From positions 170,276,922 to 170,340,921 of the forward strand of contig JAYESD010000008.1 in assembly GCA_036927565.1 (NCBI GenBank): 64,000 bases of DNA. Direction: 5' to 3'. This document shows positions 42,713 through 53,599 of this stretch, piece by piece; the first letter of the stretch is position 1; each line of letters begins with the position of its first letter. Source of the DNA: Tuctoria greenei (lineage: Eukaryota > Streptophyta > Magnoliopsida > Poales > Poaceae). The notes under the pieces were generated by a model, which did no database searches, was not told the origin of the DNA, and saw only the letters and a list, made by a program, of their open reading frames with translations. A program made the position numbers and the translations under genes.

Positions 42713-45700
42713 GTGAACTACAAAGCCGGAGGAAAGCATTGGGTACTCGATAGCGGGTGCACTCAACACATGACCGGCAATGATGGTATGTTCACCACCA
42801 TAGAAAACCCCGGTAATCATGAACAAGTCACTTTTGGTGACAATTCTAAGGGTAAGGTAATAGGATTAGGTAAAATTGCTATCTCTAATGATTTATACAT
42901 TTCTAATATGTTGTATGTTAAGTCGCTTAGCTTTAATCTACTTTCCATTGCACAACTTTGTGATCTTGGACTAACATGCACATTTAGCAAAAATGATGTT
43001 GTTGTGAGTAGTGAGACAAGCAAAGAGCTAATCTTCAAAGGGTTTCGGCATGGACATCTCTACTTAGTAGACTTCTCCAACAAGAATGCTAGTCTAACCA
43101 CTTGTCTTTTCACTAAGACAAGCTTGGGTTGGCTATGGCACCGACGCATAGCACACATTGGAATGAGCAAACTCAAGAAGTCATTCAAGATTGGGATGGT
43201 GACCGGCGTGAAGGATGTGATGTTTGAGAAGAACAAGATTTGTAGCGCTTGTCAAGCCGGGAAGCAAGTTGCTTCACACCACCCAATGAAGACAATGGTG
43301 TCAACCTCCAAGCCACTTGAACTACTCCACATGGACCTCTTCGGACCGTCCACATACCAAAGCCTTGGCGGTAACCTCTATTGTCTTGTTATAGTTGATG
43401 ACTACTCTCGCTATGCTTGGACTCTATTTTTAGGTGACAAGAGTGAAACTCCGGAAGTGTTCAAGACCTTCGCCAATCGTGCTCAAAGGGAATTCCAACT
43501 TCCCATTATCAAGGTCCGGAGTGACAACGGCACCGAATTCAAGAACTACAACATTGGGGAGTGGTGTGACCGTGAAGGTGTGAAGCATGAATTCTCCGCC
43601 ACATACACTCCTCAACAAAACGGTGTCGTTGAGAGGAAGAACAAACCCCTCATCACTCTTGCAAGAGCAATGCTTGATGACTACGGCACGTCGGAGAAGT
43701 TTTGGGCCGAAGCAATCAACACGGTGTGCCATGCCGCAAACAGGGTCTATCTTCACCGACTACTCCAAAAGACCCCATATGAGCTTCTCATTGGGAGAAA
43801 GCCCAACATCTCCTACTTTAGAGTCTTTGGGTGCAAATGCTACATATACCGCAAGAAAAGGATCGGTAAGTTTGAAAGAAGATGTGATGTTGGCATTTTT
43901 CTTGGTTATGCATCAAACTCAAAAGCATATCGAGTATTCAACCAAACCTCCGGTCTAGTTGAAGAAAGTTGTGATGTTGAGTTTGATGAGACTAATGGCT
44001 CCCAAGAGGAGAGTTTTGGTCATGATGAAATAGATGATGAGCCTCTACGAGAAGCCATGAAGAACATGACCATTGGAGACATCAAGCCGGAAGTTGAAGA
44101 GGGCCATGAGCAAGGGGGAGCTTCAAGTTCCAACAACAACACCTCAATGGCGCCTCAAGTAGACGAAGAGGAGAAAGATGATCCATTTCTAACTCAAGAC
44201 TCACAAGCAATACAACATCAAGACGAAGAAGAAGTCCATGATCAAGTCCAACCACAAGAGGAGCAACACGCATCACCACCGCCAAGTGCTTCACAATCAC
44301 TTATGAGGCATGGACGCATCTCCAAGGCGCATCCAATGGACCAAATCATTGGAAGTCCTTCAAGGGGCGTAAGTACTCGTTCCCGCCACGTTGCCTCATT
44401 TTGTGAGCACTACTCGTTTGTTTCGTGTGTAGAACCCACTCACATTGAGGAAGCGCTCCAAGACCCAAATTCGGTGATGGCTATGCAAGAAGAACTCAAC
44501 AACTTCATCCGCAATGAAGTTTGGGTGTTAGAGGAGCGACCCAAGGACAAGAACGTCATCGGAACAAAGTGGGTGTACCGCAACAAACAAGACGAGAATG
44601 GCGTTGTGGTCCGCAACAAGGCAAGACTTGTGGCCAAAGGGTTCTCGCAAGTTGAAGGACTAGACTTTGGGGAGACATTTGCTCCGGTCGCCCGGTTAGA
44701 GGCAATTCGTATTCTCCTTGCTTTTGCTTCACATCATAATATTACTCTTTATCAAATGGATGTGAAAAGTGCCTTTCTTAATGGCTACATTAATGAGCTT
44801 GTTTATGTTGAACAACCTCTCGGGTTTGAAGATCCGAGGAATCCTAACCATGTGTATAGGTTGCACAAGGCGCTCTACGGGCTCAAGCAAGCACCTAGGG
44901 CGTGGTATGAACGACTACGAGACTTCCTCATCATGCAAGGATTTAAGATTGGGAGGGTGGACACCACACTCTTCACCAAAGACATCAACAGAGATTTGTT
45001 CATTTGTCAAATTTATGTTGATGATATTATCTTTGGTTCAACTAACGAAGCTCTTAGCCATGAGTTTGGTAAAATGATGTCTAGGGAATTCGAGATGTCA
45101 ATGATTGGAGAGCTCAACTTCTTCCTTGGATTCCAAATCAAGCAACTTCAAGAGGGAACCTTCATCTACCAAGAGAAATACACCAAGGACCTCTTGAAGA
45201 AATTTGAGATGGGAGATTGTAGCTCAAGAAGCACTCCAATGGCAACAAATTGCCATCTCTACGCGGATAAGGATGGTAAACCTATTGACCAATCTCACTA
45301 TCGCTCTATGATTGGTTCATTGCTTTATCTTACCGCATCTAGGCCCGATATAATGTTTAGTGTATGCTTATGTGCTCGCTTTCAAGCGGCTCCTAAAGAA
45401 TCGCATAAGAAGGCGGTCTTTAGGATACTTAGGTATCTTAAGCATCCCCTAGTATGGGCTTGTGGTACCCTAAAGGTACAACCTTCCAACTCTTGGGATA
45501 CTCGGATTCGGACTTTGCCGGATGCCGCGTGGATCACAAGAGTACCTCCGGTGGGTGCCACTTGCTTGGGCGTTCCCTAGTGTCTTGGTCTAGCAAAAAG
45601 CAAAATTCCGTGGCTTTGTCCACCGCGGAGGCGGAGTATATAGCGGCCGGTGCATGTTGTGCCCAAATTCTATATATGAAGCAAACCCTTTTGGACTTTG

Positions 45701-45966
45701 GAAGTAAATTTGGTTGTGTGCCTCTCCTTTGTGACAATGAAAGTGCAGTTAAGATAGCTAGAAACCCCGATCAACACTCCCGCACTAAGCACATTGATAT
45801 TCGCCATCACTTCTTGCGGGATCATGAGGCTAAAGGAGACATCTCTTTGCAAGGTGTTAGATCCGAAGAACAATTGGCGGATATCTTCACTAAACCACTT
45901 GATGAGAAAACCTTTTCTAGACTTAGAAATGAATTAAATGTGCTAGATGCATCTAACGTCATGTAA
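42713..45966 (+). pseudogene. pol of second Sirevirus (one frameshift)
   Basis: Protease (LDSGCTQH), integrase (HRRIAHIG, DLFGPS, RSDNGTEF, VERKNKP), RT (YVDDIIFGS) and RNase H (STAEAEY) follow in the Ty1/copia order. The frame is open from 42713 to about 45445, then shifts by a one-base loss in the CATCCCCTAGT segment. The last 170 residues continue in another frame to 45966. Apart from that shift the motifs are complete. As in the intact copy, the first codon is a GTG directly after TAG. Confidence 0.93.
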
Positions 45967-47284
45967 ATTGCCATGTTCATGTAAGGATGCATATCATATA
46001 GGTCTTGTCTAACTCCCAAAGGATAGGGGCGAGCTAGAAATAGTTTTCCCTGAGGAAGCCTTTGGAAGGTTTAAACTTGGCAAGATAGATTTATTTTATG
46101 CCTTGCATGATCCCTGCCATATAAACTTGCACTCATTTAATCTCCTGCACTGTAATTTGTTTGGCATTGCATACGGTAGATTGTCACAAAGGGGAACCCA
46201 CCTCATGAGAAGGAGACTTGTTTGAAATGCAATATCTCAACTCATATAAGGTGGAAAGAACGAAATGTTAGGTGCGTTAATTCCTAGAGGAACATGCTTC
46301 ATTGAGATAGTAGTCTTCATACTCTACCTCACAAAGCATGGGCCTTACATTTCATTTGGATAATTTCCTCCCATTTTTTCTCGTTTGTTCAAATTGTTTT
46401 AAGGACTAGCCAAATTATTGGCATACTAGTATTTTTGAGGGGTAAGGGGTTGCCCAAAAAGTCCTAAGACATGTGTTTCCCATTGTTTGATTGTTTGGTC
46501 AAAGGACATATATGGGATGTTGGTGTTTAGTTTTCATCGGATTATCCGATGCCTAGGTCCTTCCCCCATCGGATCAGTAGGTGTTCAAAATCCAAGTGCC
46601 AGTTAAGTCAATATCCAAAATCCACCGATGAGTTCAAACAGAAAAACATCGGTCCATCCGATGTTCACAATTCCGAAACCTTGATGAATTCCACCGATGC
46701 TTTTCCAACTAACGTCGGACCATCCGGTGTCAACTTCCCTCTCCTGAATACCCTTACTGTGCCATTCATCCGATGATCAAAACCCTAAACGTCGGTCCAT
46801 CCGATGTCTTCAGTGACTCTTTGAATATCCATGTTGTACCATTCGACCGATGTCCACATCGATAAGCATCGGTCCATCCGGTGTTTAAAAAACGGCTAGG
46901 GTTTGGGACCCACTATTTAAACTCGTGCGCCGCCTTTCGTCTTCCTTCTCCCGATCCCGTCGCCGCAGCCAACCCCGCCTCCATCCACGCACTCACCTTC
47001 GCCGTCTCCACCTCCCAGCTCACCACCGTGCCACCACTCCTGCAGCATCCACCGCCGGCCTCCTAGCACCATCACCTGACCACCGTCTCTCACTTCGCAC
47101 CCGGCCCCCGCGTGCTCTCTGCCGCTAGGGTTTGCCCGGCTGTGCGTCGTCTCTTTCGTCGATTCGCGCCCCTAGTGCTCGTGATCGCTCGTCGCTAAGG
47201 TTTGCTCCGTGCCGTGCGACGTTCTTCGTTGTTTTTCGTCCTTCTTTTTCATCGTCGCTAACCCTAGCTCTCCATTACATCAAG
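45967..47284 (+). other. pol-env spacer of second Sirevirus
   Basis: No gene. It contains CATCGGTCCATCCGATG-like palindromes (46535-46890) and a GC/CT-rich stretch before the env-like ATG. Its first 400 bases correspond to 24100-24491 on the other strand. Confidence 0.7.
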
Positions 47285-48270
47285 ATGGGTCGCGATCGCA
47301 AATGAAAGGGCAAGGCTATCGCGGAGCCCGCCGCGAAGAAGCAAAAACTGTCGAAGGAGGAGAAGAAGGCCCTAATGGCCGCTCGCGCTGCCGAGGAGCG
47401 TGAGCGTGGCTGAGGGGGGGTCCCTGAGGATCCGCGAGGCTCGCTCCAGGCAGCCTCCCGTGATCGACGACTCCGAGGCCGAAGAGGAGCCGGTTGAGCC
47501 TCTCGTCCGCCGGCACTCAGCCCGGACGCGTGGGGGTCACACCGAGGCTGCTCCTCGTCCGAGACCAACGGCTGCCGACCGTCGTGAGGATAGAGAGGCC
47601 GAGAGGGCCATCTACGAGATGGACACGGCCGTCTGTGTCGGTGAGGGAGTCCGTCTCACGGACTACCGGAAGATGAAGGCCAAGCAGCTACGCAAGCTTC
47701 GATGGAACGTGCTGCTTGAGGAGTGGTACCCACAGCCCCGAGAGGCTCTTGTGGACAGTCGCTTCTGGACTGTCACCCAGGCGTCTCTCTAGGAGACCTA
47801 CAGACGTCGGGGGCACAAGCTATTTCAGCATAACTACCTGGACTGGGGGCAGCTTGCATTGGCAGCGGAGACGGACGTCCGTCCGTACTTTGAGAGATAC
47901 CGAGGATTGGTGCAGCTGCTTGCTTACGAGAGGAGTGCATATGTGGAAGATTGGGTTCGTGCCTTCTACACGACCCTGTACATCTCTGAGGGCAGGAGGT
48001 CGATCGACTTCATGTTTATGGGTCAGCACTACCACCTCTCGAGGCAGACGTTGGGGCAGCTTCTTGGTTTGGACCTGCACGACACCTGCGTGCATGAGAG
48101 GGTATACGGGCAGGCAGATCCACCAAGGAGGCCACTTACTGGAGGGGTTGCACCACAGCTTGAGGAGATACGGTCCCTGTTTGGCCCCACGTTCTCTCCA
48201 GACCAGTCGAGAGCTCCAGCACTTCTGACCCCAGCTGCGCGCATTGTGCACCTCGCCTTGCGCCGCACCA
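47285..48270 (+). pseudogene. env-like gene of second Sirevirus, truncated
   Basis: The start MGRDRK and the following basic region, RRHSARTRGGH, VDSRFWTVTQASL and LYISEGRRSIDFMFMGQHY match the intact env-like protein. Stops occur early (TGA near 47301 and 47411; TAG at 47790), and the frame ends at about residue 330, where the element is joined to the gypsy LTR at 48271. More than half of the protein is missing. Confidence 0.9.
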
Positions 48271-48338
48271 CAGCTCCAATCAACACCACAGGCAAAGCTG
48301 ACGGTAGAAACGGCCTAGAACTCCGCATTATCACCATT
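48271..48338. repeat. 67-bp duplication of the LTR flank at the truncated Sirevirus end
   Basis: 39081-39148 and 48271-48338 are the same piece of the solo LTR (CAGCTCCAATCAACACCAC to TATCACCATT), with two differences. A plain insertion would duplicate only 5 bases here. Confidence 0.85.
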
Positions 48339-50220
48339 AAACTCGCAATTCTGACCTGCAACTGTTAGGGGGGGGATTGCAAGAGTGAGTACATGTCGTA
48401 CTCAGCAAGTGTGGAAAGTATGACATGTGGCCGATTCAAATGACGAATGTAATAATGGCTAAGTGCTGAAAAGTACAGTAAAACATTTGAAAAGCATTAT
48501 ACTATGTCTATGTGAAATAATCCCATCATAACATCATATTAACAAAATATAAACCATATCCAATTATTGCCAACATCATCATTATCCATGTCCAGTTACC
48601 AGAACTCAAATTCATATCCATGACCATTGTCCATAAACCATCCATAACCATTACCATAATCATAACCATAACCATAATCATAACCATAACCATAACCATC
48701 CCAAATCCCAATTTCCCTCTAATCATGGAAGTTGTCCAGGTGCTCATAACCGGGAGCATGGCTATCATGATAGTTTTATTTAACTCTGCAGAGTTTGTAC
48801 CTCTTTACCCACGTGTTCGTGATTTCATCACCTTTCGGCGACTAAGAACCTCCCTTATGTCCATGACCCGTCGGTCACATTACACACTTCCGTGGGTGTG
48901 TGGCCAAGAGATCACAAAATAGCCTTTACAAAGGGATTACTAGTCTATTCAGACCCCACTGAGGTTTCACCGGTGGCGATGCCTCCAACTGAGCACATCT
49001 TCAACCAAGGGCCCCCTCTTGAGCCATTCGGATCCCAGGGTAGTCCCACCAATCATCAACAAACCCAATCCGACTACCCCTTCCCCGAGCATCTACAATG
49101 GTCCAAATAGCACTAGCAAAGCCCTAATTAATCAGCTACGCCGCACCCATACTTGGCCTCGTGGTGACACTGTAGTCCTGGCTTATTCTCGCATGAACCG
49201 GTCCTTAGATCTAAAGCAAGCAAACCACCATAACATCCAACCCATCCACATACCAGGCTTGCTTAGATCACCCATTACCAAATCGTACTGACCAATTCAC
49301 ATTTACCAGAATATCATTAATACATAATTAAATTTGTAGTGTTTTTTCCCATCCCAATTAATCAAGCGAGGCAAAAAGGTAAAAACCCTTCCCGACTCTC
49401 TACCATATATTCCAGGTGACAAGGGTGGTTAAACAAATCTAGTAAACTTCCTACCATAGGATTCCCATAAAATTGACACAAGCATGCAGTTTTCAAACAA
49501 AATATTTATTTTAAAAACAGGATCAATATGCTTCAAGGACACTTGCCTTGCTCCGGCGGATAGGGTTGCTCAAGCGCTTCGAAGTCTTGATTTTGGAAAT
49601 CCTCGTAGGCGACCTCTTGAGCACTTCCCTCTACTCGTGATCACACATACAAGAAAGCATATACAAATCAACATGATGCACACACATTAATCAACATGCG
49701 ATGATATGCATGCATGCAAAGTACAATAATTGATTAACTACGGTTGTTTATTAATTAGATGCAACTAGTTCATACGTGTTCATACGAGTTTACGGGGGTT
49801 TTAGAGTGGATTAATGCTGCTGAAAATAAAAAGATGACGCAACTACGATCAATTTATGTCTATTAGATTCAATATGGTCGCTAAAATTCGCATCGGAAAC
49901 ATGGCCTACCGTAGATGCGATGGCTTCGAAGATCGCGGAGCGAAAGCAACGCGTAGACGAAGTAGATGGCGCAACAGTCCTCCGGCGGCACGACGACGGC
50001 GACGCGATGGCGACGACGATCTCCGGCGGACGACGGCACCCTCCTCTTTTTCTTCCTCTTCTTCCCCTCTTTTTTTCTTCCTTTTCTTCCACTGGCGGCG
50101 GCGGCTCTGGTGCTCCCTTTTTTCCTATCCGGCAGCTAGGGCTTTTCTGGCCTTTTGGTATGGCGGCGGCGTTTTCTGGTGGCGGCTGCTTTTCTGGGAT
50201 CGAGAAAACCCTACGAGGCT

Positions 50221-50230
50221 TTTTATAAGG
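50221..50230 (-). promoter_or_regulatory. TATA box of the solo LTR
   Basis: CCTTATAAAA on the minus strand, placed between the AT-rich U3 side and the GC-rich leader. Confidence 0.5.
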
Positions 50231-50498
50231 GCGGCGGGAGCTAGGGCGAGCGCGGGCCAGGCGGGGCGCATCGCACGGTCGGCGGGAGGGCGCTAGCGCG
50301 CGGGATGGGCAATGGGGCCGGGATGCGCGGGAGCCGGGCGTCCGTGCGGGTGGGCGGCGCAGTGGGACCCAGGCGGCGGGGCGGGAGCGGTACAGGCGAG
50401 TGCGCGGGATCGCACGATTGCTGGCGGCCGGCTCGGTCAACGCGCGGTCGGGGCGCGTGAGCGCGCTCGCTGGCTGGGTCGTGGCCTGGCTAGCGGGC

Positions 50499-50715
50499 TG
50501 CTTTGTTTTTTTTTTCTTTTTTTCTTTTTTTTTCTTTTTTATATTATTATATTATTATTTATATTTTATTTATTTTATTTATCTTATTCATTATATATAT
50601 ATATATATATTTATTATTATATATAATTTATTTATATATATTTCTTTTTATATATTATTATTATTATTTTTATATTTATTCTCTAATACATGTTTTATAT
50701 TTTTATTTCTTTCCC
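50499..50715. repeat. Low-complexity T-rich and TA-rich tract in the solo LTR
   Basis: T runs broken by C, then ATTATT and (TA)n. It contrasts sharply with the GC-rich neighbouring 250 bases. Apparent open frames here (Phe/Tyr/Ile only) are composition artefacts. Confidence 0.85.
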
Positions 50716-51029
50716 TCTATTAATGTTTAATGCATGAATATATATGCAATGCATGATGCGAAAATAGAGGGTGTTACACCACCTGCAAAGAACTCCGAGG
50801 TTAAGCTTTCTTGGACCGGAGCAATTTACGGATAGGTGACCGACTGGGAAGTTTTCCCTGGTGCGCACAAGTGAGGACAAAATGTGCAGAAAAGACTAGT
50901 ATTGGTCTTTTAGGCTAGTCTGTGATCTTAGAGAGCTGCCAGAAGTAACGACTATCAGGTCCGTAGTGGCTGGGGTGTTACAATAAGAGACGTGTTCGAG
51001 AGCAAGTTGGACGGTACAATTTAGATTGA

Positions 51030-52317
51030 TCGATGAGAGCTTCATAGGAATAAGTTTAGAATAGAAATTAGTTTAAAGGGCATACAATGTGTATGAACTA
51101 TGAAATTCGTTGAGTTGCAAATTATTTATGAATTGCAATGTCATTGCATTTGTTTATCCCTAAATTCCAATTATCTTAATTGTAATATCATTGTATTTGT
51201 TTATCCCTACAACAGATGCTCACGATGTCCTGCGAGTGGCAATAGGGAGACGAGCACATGAGAGACACACTTTAAAAAGGTGCCTCATCGATTTCCGAGA
51301 TCCTGCAAAAGGGAGACGCGCCTTACTCGAGCACATTTCCGATTCCTGGCGAAGATCTTTTGTCCCACCTCGGAGTTGTGCACGTTGCAACGATCATATA
51401 AGGCATTGCGCACAGTTGTGAGTTGGACATGCCCGGATGTGAAAGATGTTGTTCCTGGCTCAAGCACACTGTGGCGCATCTTTGGCATACGACATGTCCG
51501 TTCGGCCAGAAAATAGTGCGAGATGCACATTATATATGTTCGTCTCTGATTTTTGACCTAATTTTATCCCTCGCGCGCGTTCTGGCGAATTTTTTGGCAC
51601 AAAACTTACTCACGCTCTCTCGACCAAAGGGAGACGCTGAAATGAGAGGCGGGTGTTATAGAGGCTCGTCTTCGAGTTTTGCTATTTTTATCTCTCGCGC
51701 GCTCTCTCCCAACACTTGGCGAAAATTTTTAGCTCTTGCGCGCTCTCTCGACCTAGAAACCGTAACTCCTGAGCATGATGCCGCCATCCCTCTTCCTAAA
51801 CTGGCTCTTCTTCATTATCGCGCTTCCGCCATCGACCCGGCCCCGCCGTCGACCCCGACCTTTGTCATCAGAGAGTTAAGCACGCTGGAGCACGCCGCAT
51901 CGTCCTCTGTCCCCGGAGCACATCGCTGCCTCGACCCCGACCTCGGTAATCGGTATGAGCACGTCGCTACCTTCACATAAGTGGAAATGTTCTCCCAGTC
52001 CTTAGAGCATGTCCGGATGCTGTCATCATAAAGTTGAGGAATCACCGCTCTGGCGCCTCTGCCAGCTCGTCCCTAAGCATGTTGTCGCCTCGTCCACTGT
52101 CCCCGGAGCACGCCGCTGCCTTGACCCTGCCCTTAGAGCGTGCATTTCAGTGATTTATTGAATTTGAGAATGTCCAACGAAGGCTCATTGTTAATAAAGT
52201 CATTGATCAAGAGGGAGAATTTTAATTATGGTATACTTTTATCTTCCTTGTTTATGTACAATGCAGAAGTAATGTTGTGTATAATGAATTCTGATTCGCA
52301 AACCCTTGAAACTGCAA
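51030..52317. other. 3' flank of SCE1-like fragment and unassigned repeats
   Basis: 51030-51215 is AT-rich and looks like a 3' UTR, with a repeated TTGTTTATCCCT segment (about 51148 and 51195). 51230-51770 carries GAGACGCGCC-type and GCGCGCTCTCTC-type direct repeats. A stretch near 52140-52235 is related to 52722-52820 (TTCAGTGATTTTATTGAATT). No gene is recognised. Confidence 0.5.
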
Positions 52318-52575
52318 GAACTGTGGTTGACACTAGTATTTGCCATCCAATGAGTTCGGTTTCTACCTCTGCAGCCATACTAGAATCAAGGTACCAATGC
52401 GATAATTGGTGTTTCTCTCACGAGTTTTTGATATGTAGCTATTAATGCATCTGTGGAATAAAAATTGTTTGTTTTTTCAGGAGATAAGCACACTAGCTCA
52501 CTACCATGTCCTTTATGATGAGAACAATTTCTCTGATGATGCTTTGCAGATGCTCACCAACTATTTGTGCTACAA
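52318..52575 (+). pseudogene. ARGONAUTE PIWI-domain gene fragment
   Basis: Two exons with an intron kept. 52318-52390 reads TVVDTSICHP, then after a one-base loss EFGFYLCSHTRIKG, matching the conserved plant AGO segment around the catalytic PIWI core. The donor is AAG|GTACC. After TTTTTTCAG at 52480 the second exon (52481-52575) reads LAHYHVLYDENNFSDDALQ, MLTNYLCY, again AGO-like, and ends at a GTAAGC donor. Neighbouring AGO exons are absent on both sides. The frameshift makes it non-functional. It lies between two related non-AGO segments (52140 and 52722), so it seems to have been carried in as a fragment. Confidence 0.85.
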
Positions 52576-53599
52576 GTAAGCTCGGTTCTTCATTCACTAA
52601 TAGTTTCTGTATTTATTACAATTGTATACCAATTTGTTCCTAATCCTTTAGATATTTGCTCCCTTATGTGACTGTTTAAGCGAATGTGACTGCAATTTGA
52701 TAATGTTTTATATGATTTCAGTGATTTTATTGAATTTGAGGATGACTCGGTCGGAACATTAGAGGCTATGAAAGCTCATCGTTAATGAAGTCATTAAGCA
52801 GGAGAATTTTTATTACGGTATACAGGATTGGATGATGACAGTTATGATATGTGTAATTAGTTACTTTGTAATCAGGAAGAATATGAGGGCATTCTTTGTT
52901 GTGTAATTAGTATACTTGATAACCACGATTGACACTTTGTTAATATTTGATTGGTTAATCTAATTCAAGGTGTGATCTTTTTGGCTATACATATGTTCAT
53001 GTATATGTATGTTGCTGACACCGGCAATGGGGCTACAAAATCCTGACTAGCTCCAGGATGCAGCTGGCAACTAGGATAATCAGAGGTGGGGAGCACCTAA
53101 TAGGAGACCCTGCCTGTAAATAATCCTCGATGAGCTGTAACAGAGATCGTCCCGAATTATCTAATAAAGTAGACAAGCTTCCTTAAAGCCCGTTTCAGAT
53201 CCGTAAACAAATCTGCAACGTGCTAAAATAAAGCACATCTCAGATCAGTCAAATAATCTGCGATGTGCTATGTTAGTGCTTGTCTCGCATGTATGCTGAT
53301 GGGCGACGAGCACGACTCACGCTCCAATGAAACTGTAAAGATTGTCTTTTATGACTCAAAGAAAGGAGACGCGCTACCTTTGAGCATGTCTCGCACTTTG
53401 GCTGATCGGCAATGTGCTTGTCGCACGTCTCTGATGATAACATAATGCAAGACGCGACGATGGAGACACACAGTTTGTTCGTCTCCCTTCTTCGTTCGAG
53501 CACGTCTCGGATGAGCCTTTCTTACGTAGTGGGGGTTGGTACCTACCTTCATTCTCCCGGATTTTCGAGAAGGCACATCATTGCCTCACGGGGTTCCTC
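52576..53599. other. Unassigned AT-rich segment with GAGACG/CACGTCTC repeats
   Basis: No protein family is recognised. Short GAGACG and CGTCTC motifs cluster at 53270-53540 and echo those at 51240-51320, which could be subterminal repeats of an unrecognised DNA transposon (inference). Confidence 0.4.

Larger units (their letters stand above)
39148..48270 (+). mobile_element. Second Sirevirus, 3'-truncated and decayed
   Basis: 5' LTR (39148-40511), primer site, gag, pol and the first part of the env-like gene are present. The C-terminal half of env, the purine tracts and the 3' LTR are missing. Its pol is very similar to that of the element at 19135-31398 (most residues identical), so the same family is represented twice. 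It is inserted in the minus-strand solo LTR, with which it shares no coding relation. The right junction at 48270/48271 is abnormal (see the 67-bp duplication). Confidence 0.93.
38814..50778 (-). repeat. Solo LTR of a Tekay-type gypsy element, split by a Sirevirus
   Basis: The plus-strand start TGTGACGCCCAGTTCTG (38814) and end GGGTGTTACA (50778) are the reverse complement of the LTR ends at 6255-9031. CCACC flanks both sides (38809-38813, 50779-50783), and no internal region is attached, so it is a solo LTR. Left part 334 bp plus right part (48338-50778) 2441 bp totals 2775 bp, close to the 2777 bp of the other LTR. The U5-side half is clearly similar to 7500-9031; the U3 half is diverged. 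It arose by insertion followed by LTR-LTR recombination. Confidence 0.9.
38247..50982 (+). mobile_element. Cassandra-like TRIM retrotransposon with 5S-rDNA-derived LTRs (766 bp, interrupted)
   Basis: Two 282-bp LTRs: 38247-38528, and 38731-38813 continued by 50784-50982. They flank about 200 bp with a primer site and a purine tract. ATAAG flanks both outer ends (38242-38246, 50983-50987), and the insertion sits inside the last SCE1-like exon. Both LTRs carry a segment closely resembling the 3' two-thirds of 5S rRNA, including the internal pol III control regions. That feature defines Cassandra elements. The first base pair of the left LTR has mutated (TC instead of TG). There is no coding capacity, as usual for TRIMs. 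Confidence 0.93.
37787..51029 (+). pseudogene. SUMO-conjugating enzyme (UBC9/SCE1-like) gene fragment, split by nested transposons
   Basis: Three exons of a ubiquitin-fold E2 with introns kept. Exon 37787-37939 starts after a TTTCCTTTATAG acceptor and reads GGYYPLNISFSKDYPLVPP, FFHPYVYRSRALCLGILDQET. Exon about 38033-38169 reads GWRTGFTIKTILLELQHLLH, QPNASDVENDLYNLL. The last exon begins at 38229 (DPGEYK), is cut after 38246 by the Cassandra-like insertion, and resumes at 50988 (RRVREQVGRYNLD) with TGA at 51027-51029. The active-site Cys (ALCLGIL) is kept, but the HPN motif reads HPY, so the Asn that stabilises catalysis is lost. TDWEGG has become TD-stop-EGG through TGG to TAG. N-terminal exons are absent. 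It cannot make a working E2. Confidence 0.88.

Noticed and set aside
49811..50440. 209-codon open frame on the minus strand in the solo LTR
   Set aside because: It lies in the GC-rich leader of an LTR, is Arg/Pro/Ser-biased, and has no counterpart in the related LTR at 6255-9031.
50503..50730. Phe/Tyr/Ile-rich membrane-protein-like frame
   Set aside because: It is a translation of T-rich and TA-rich low-complexity DNA.
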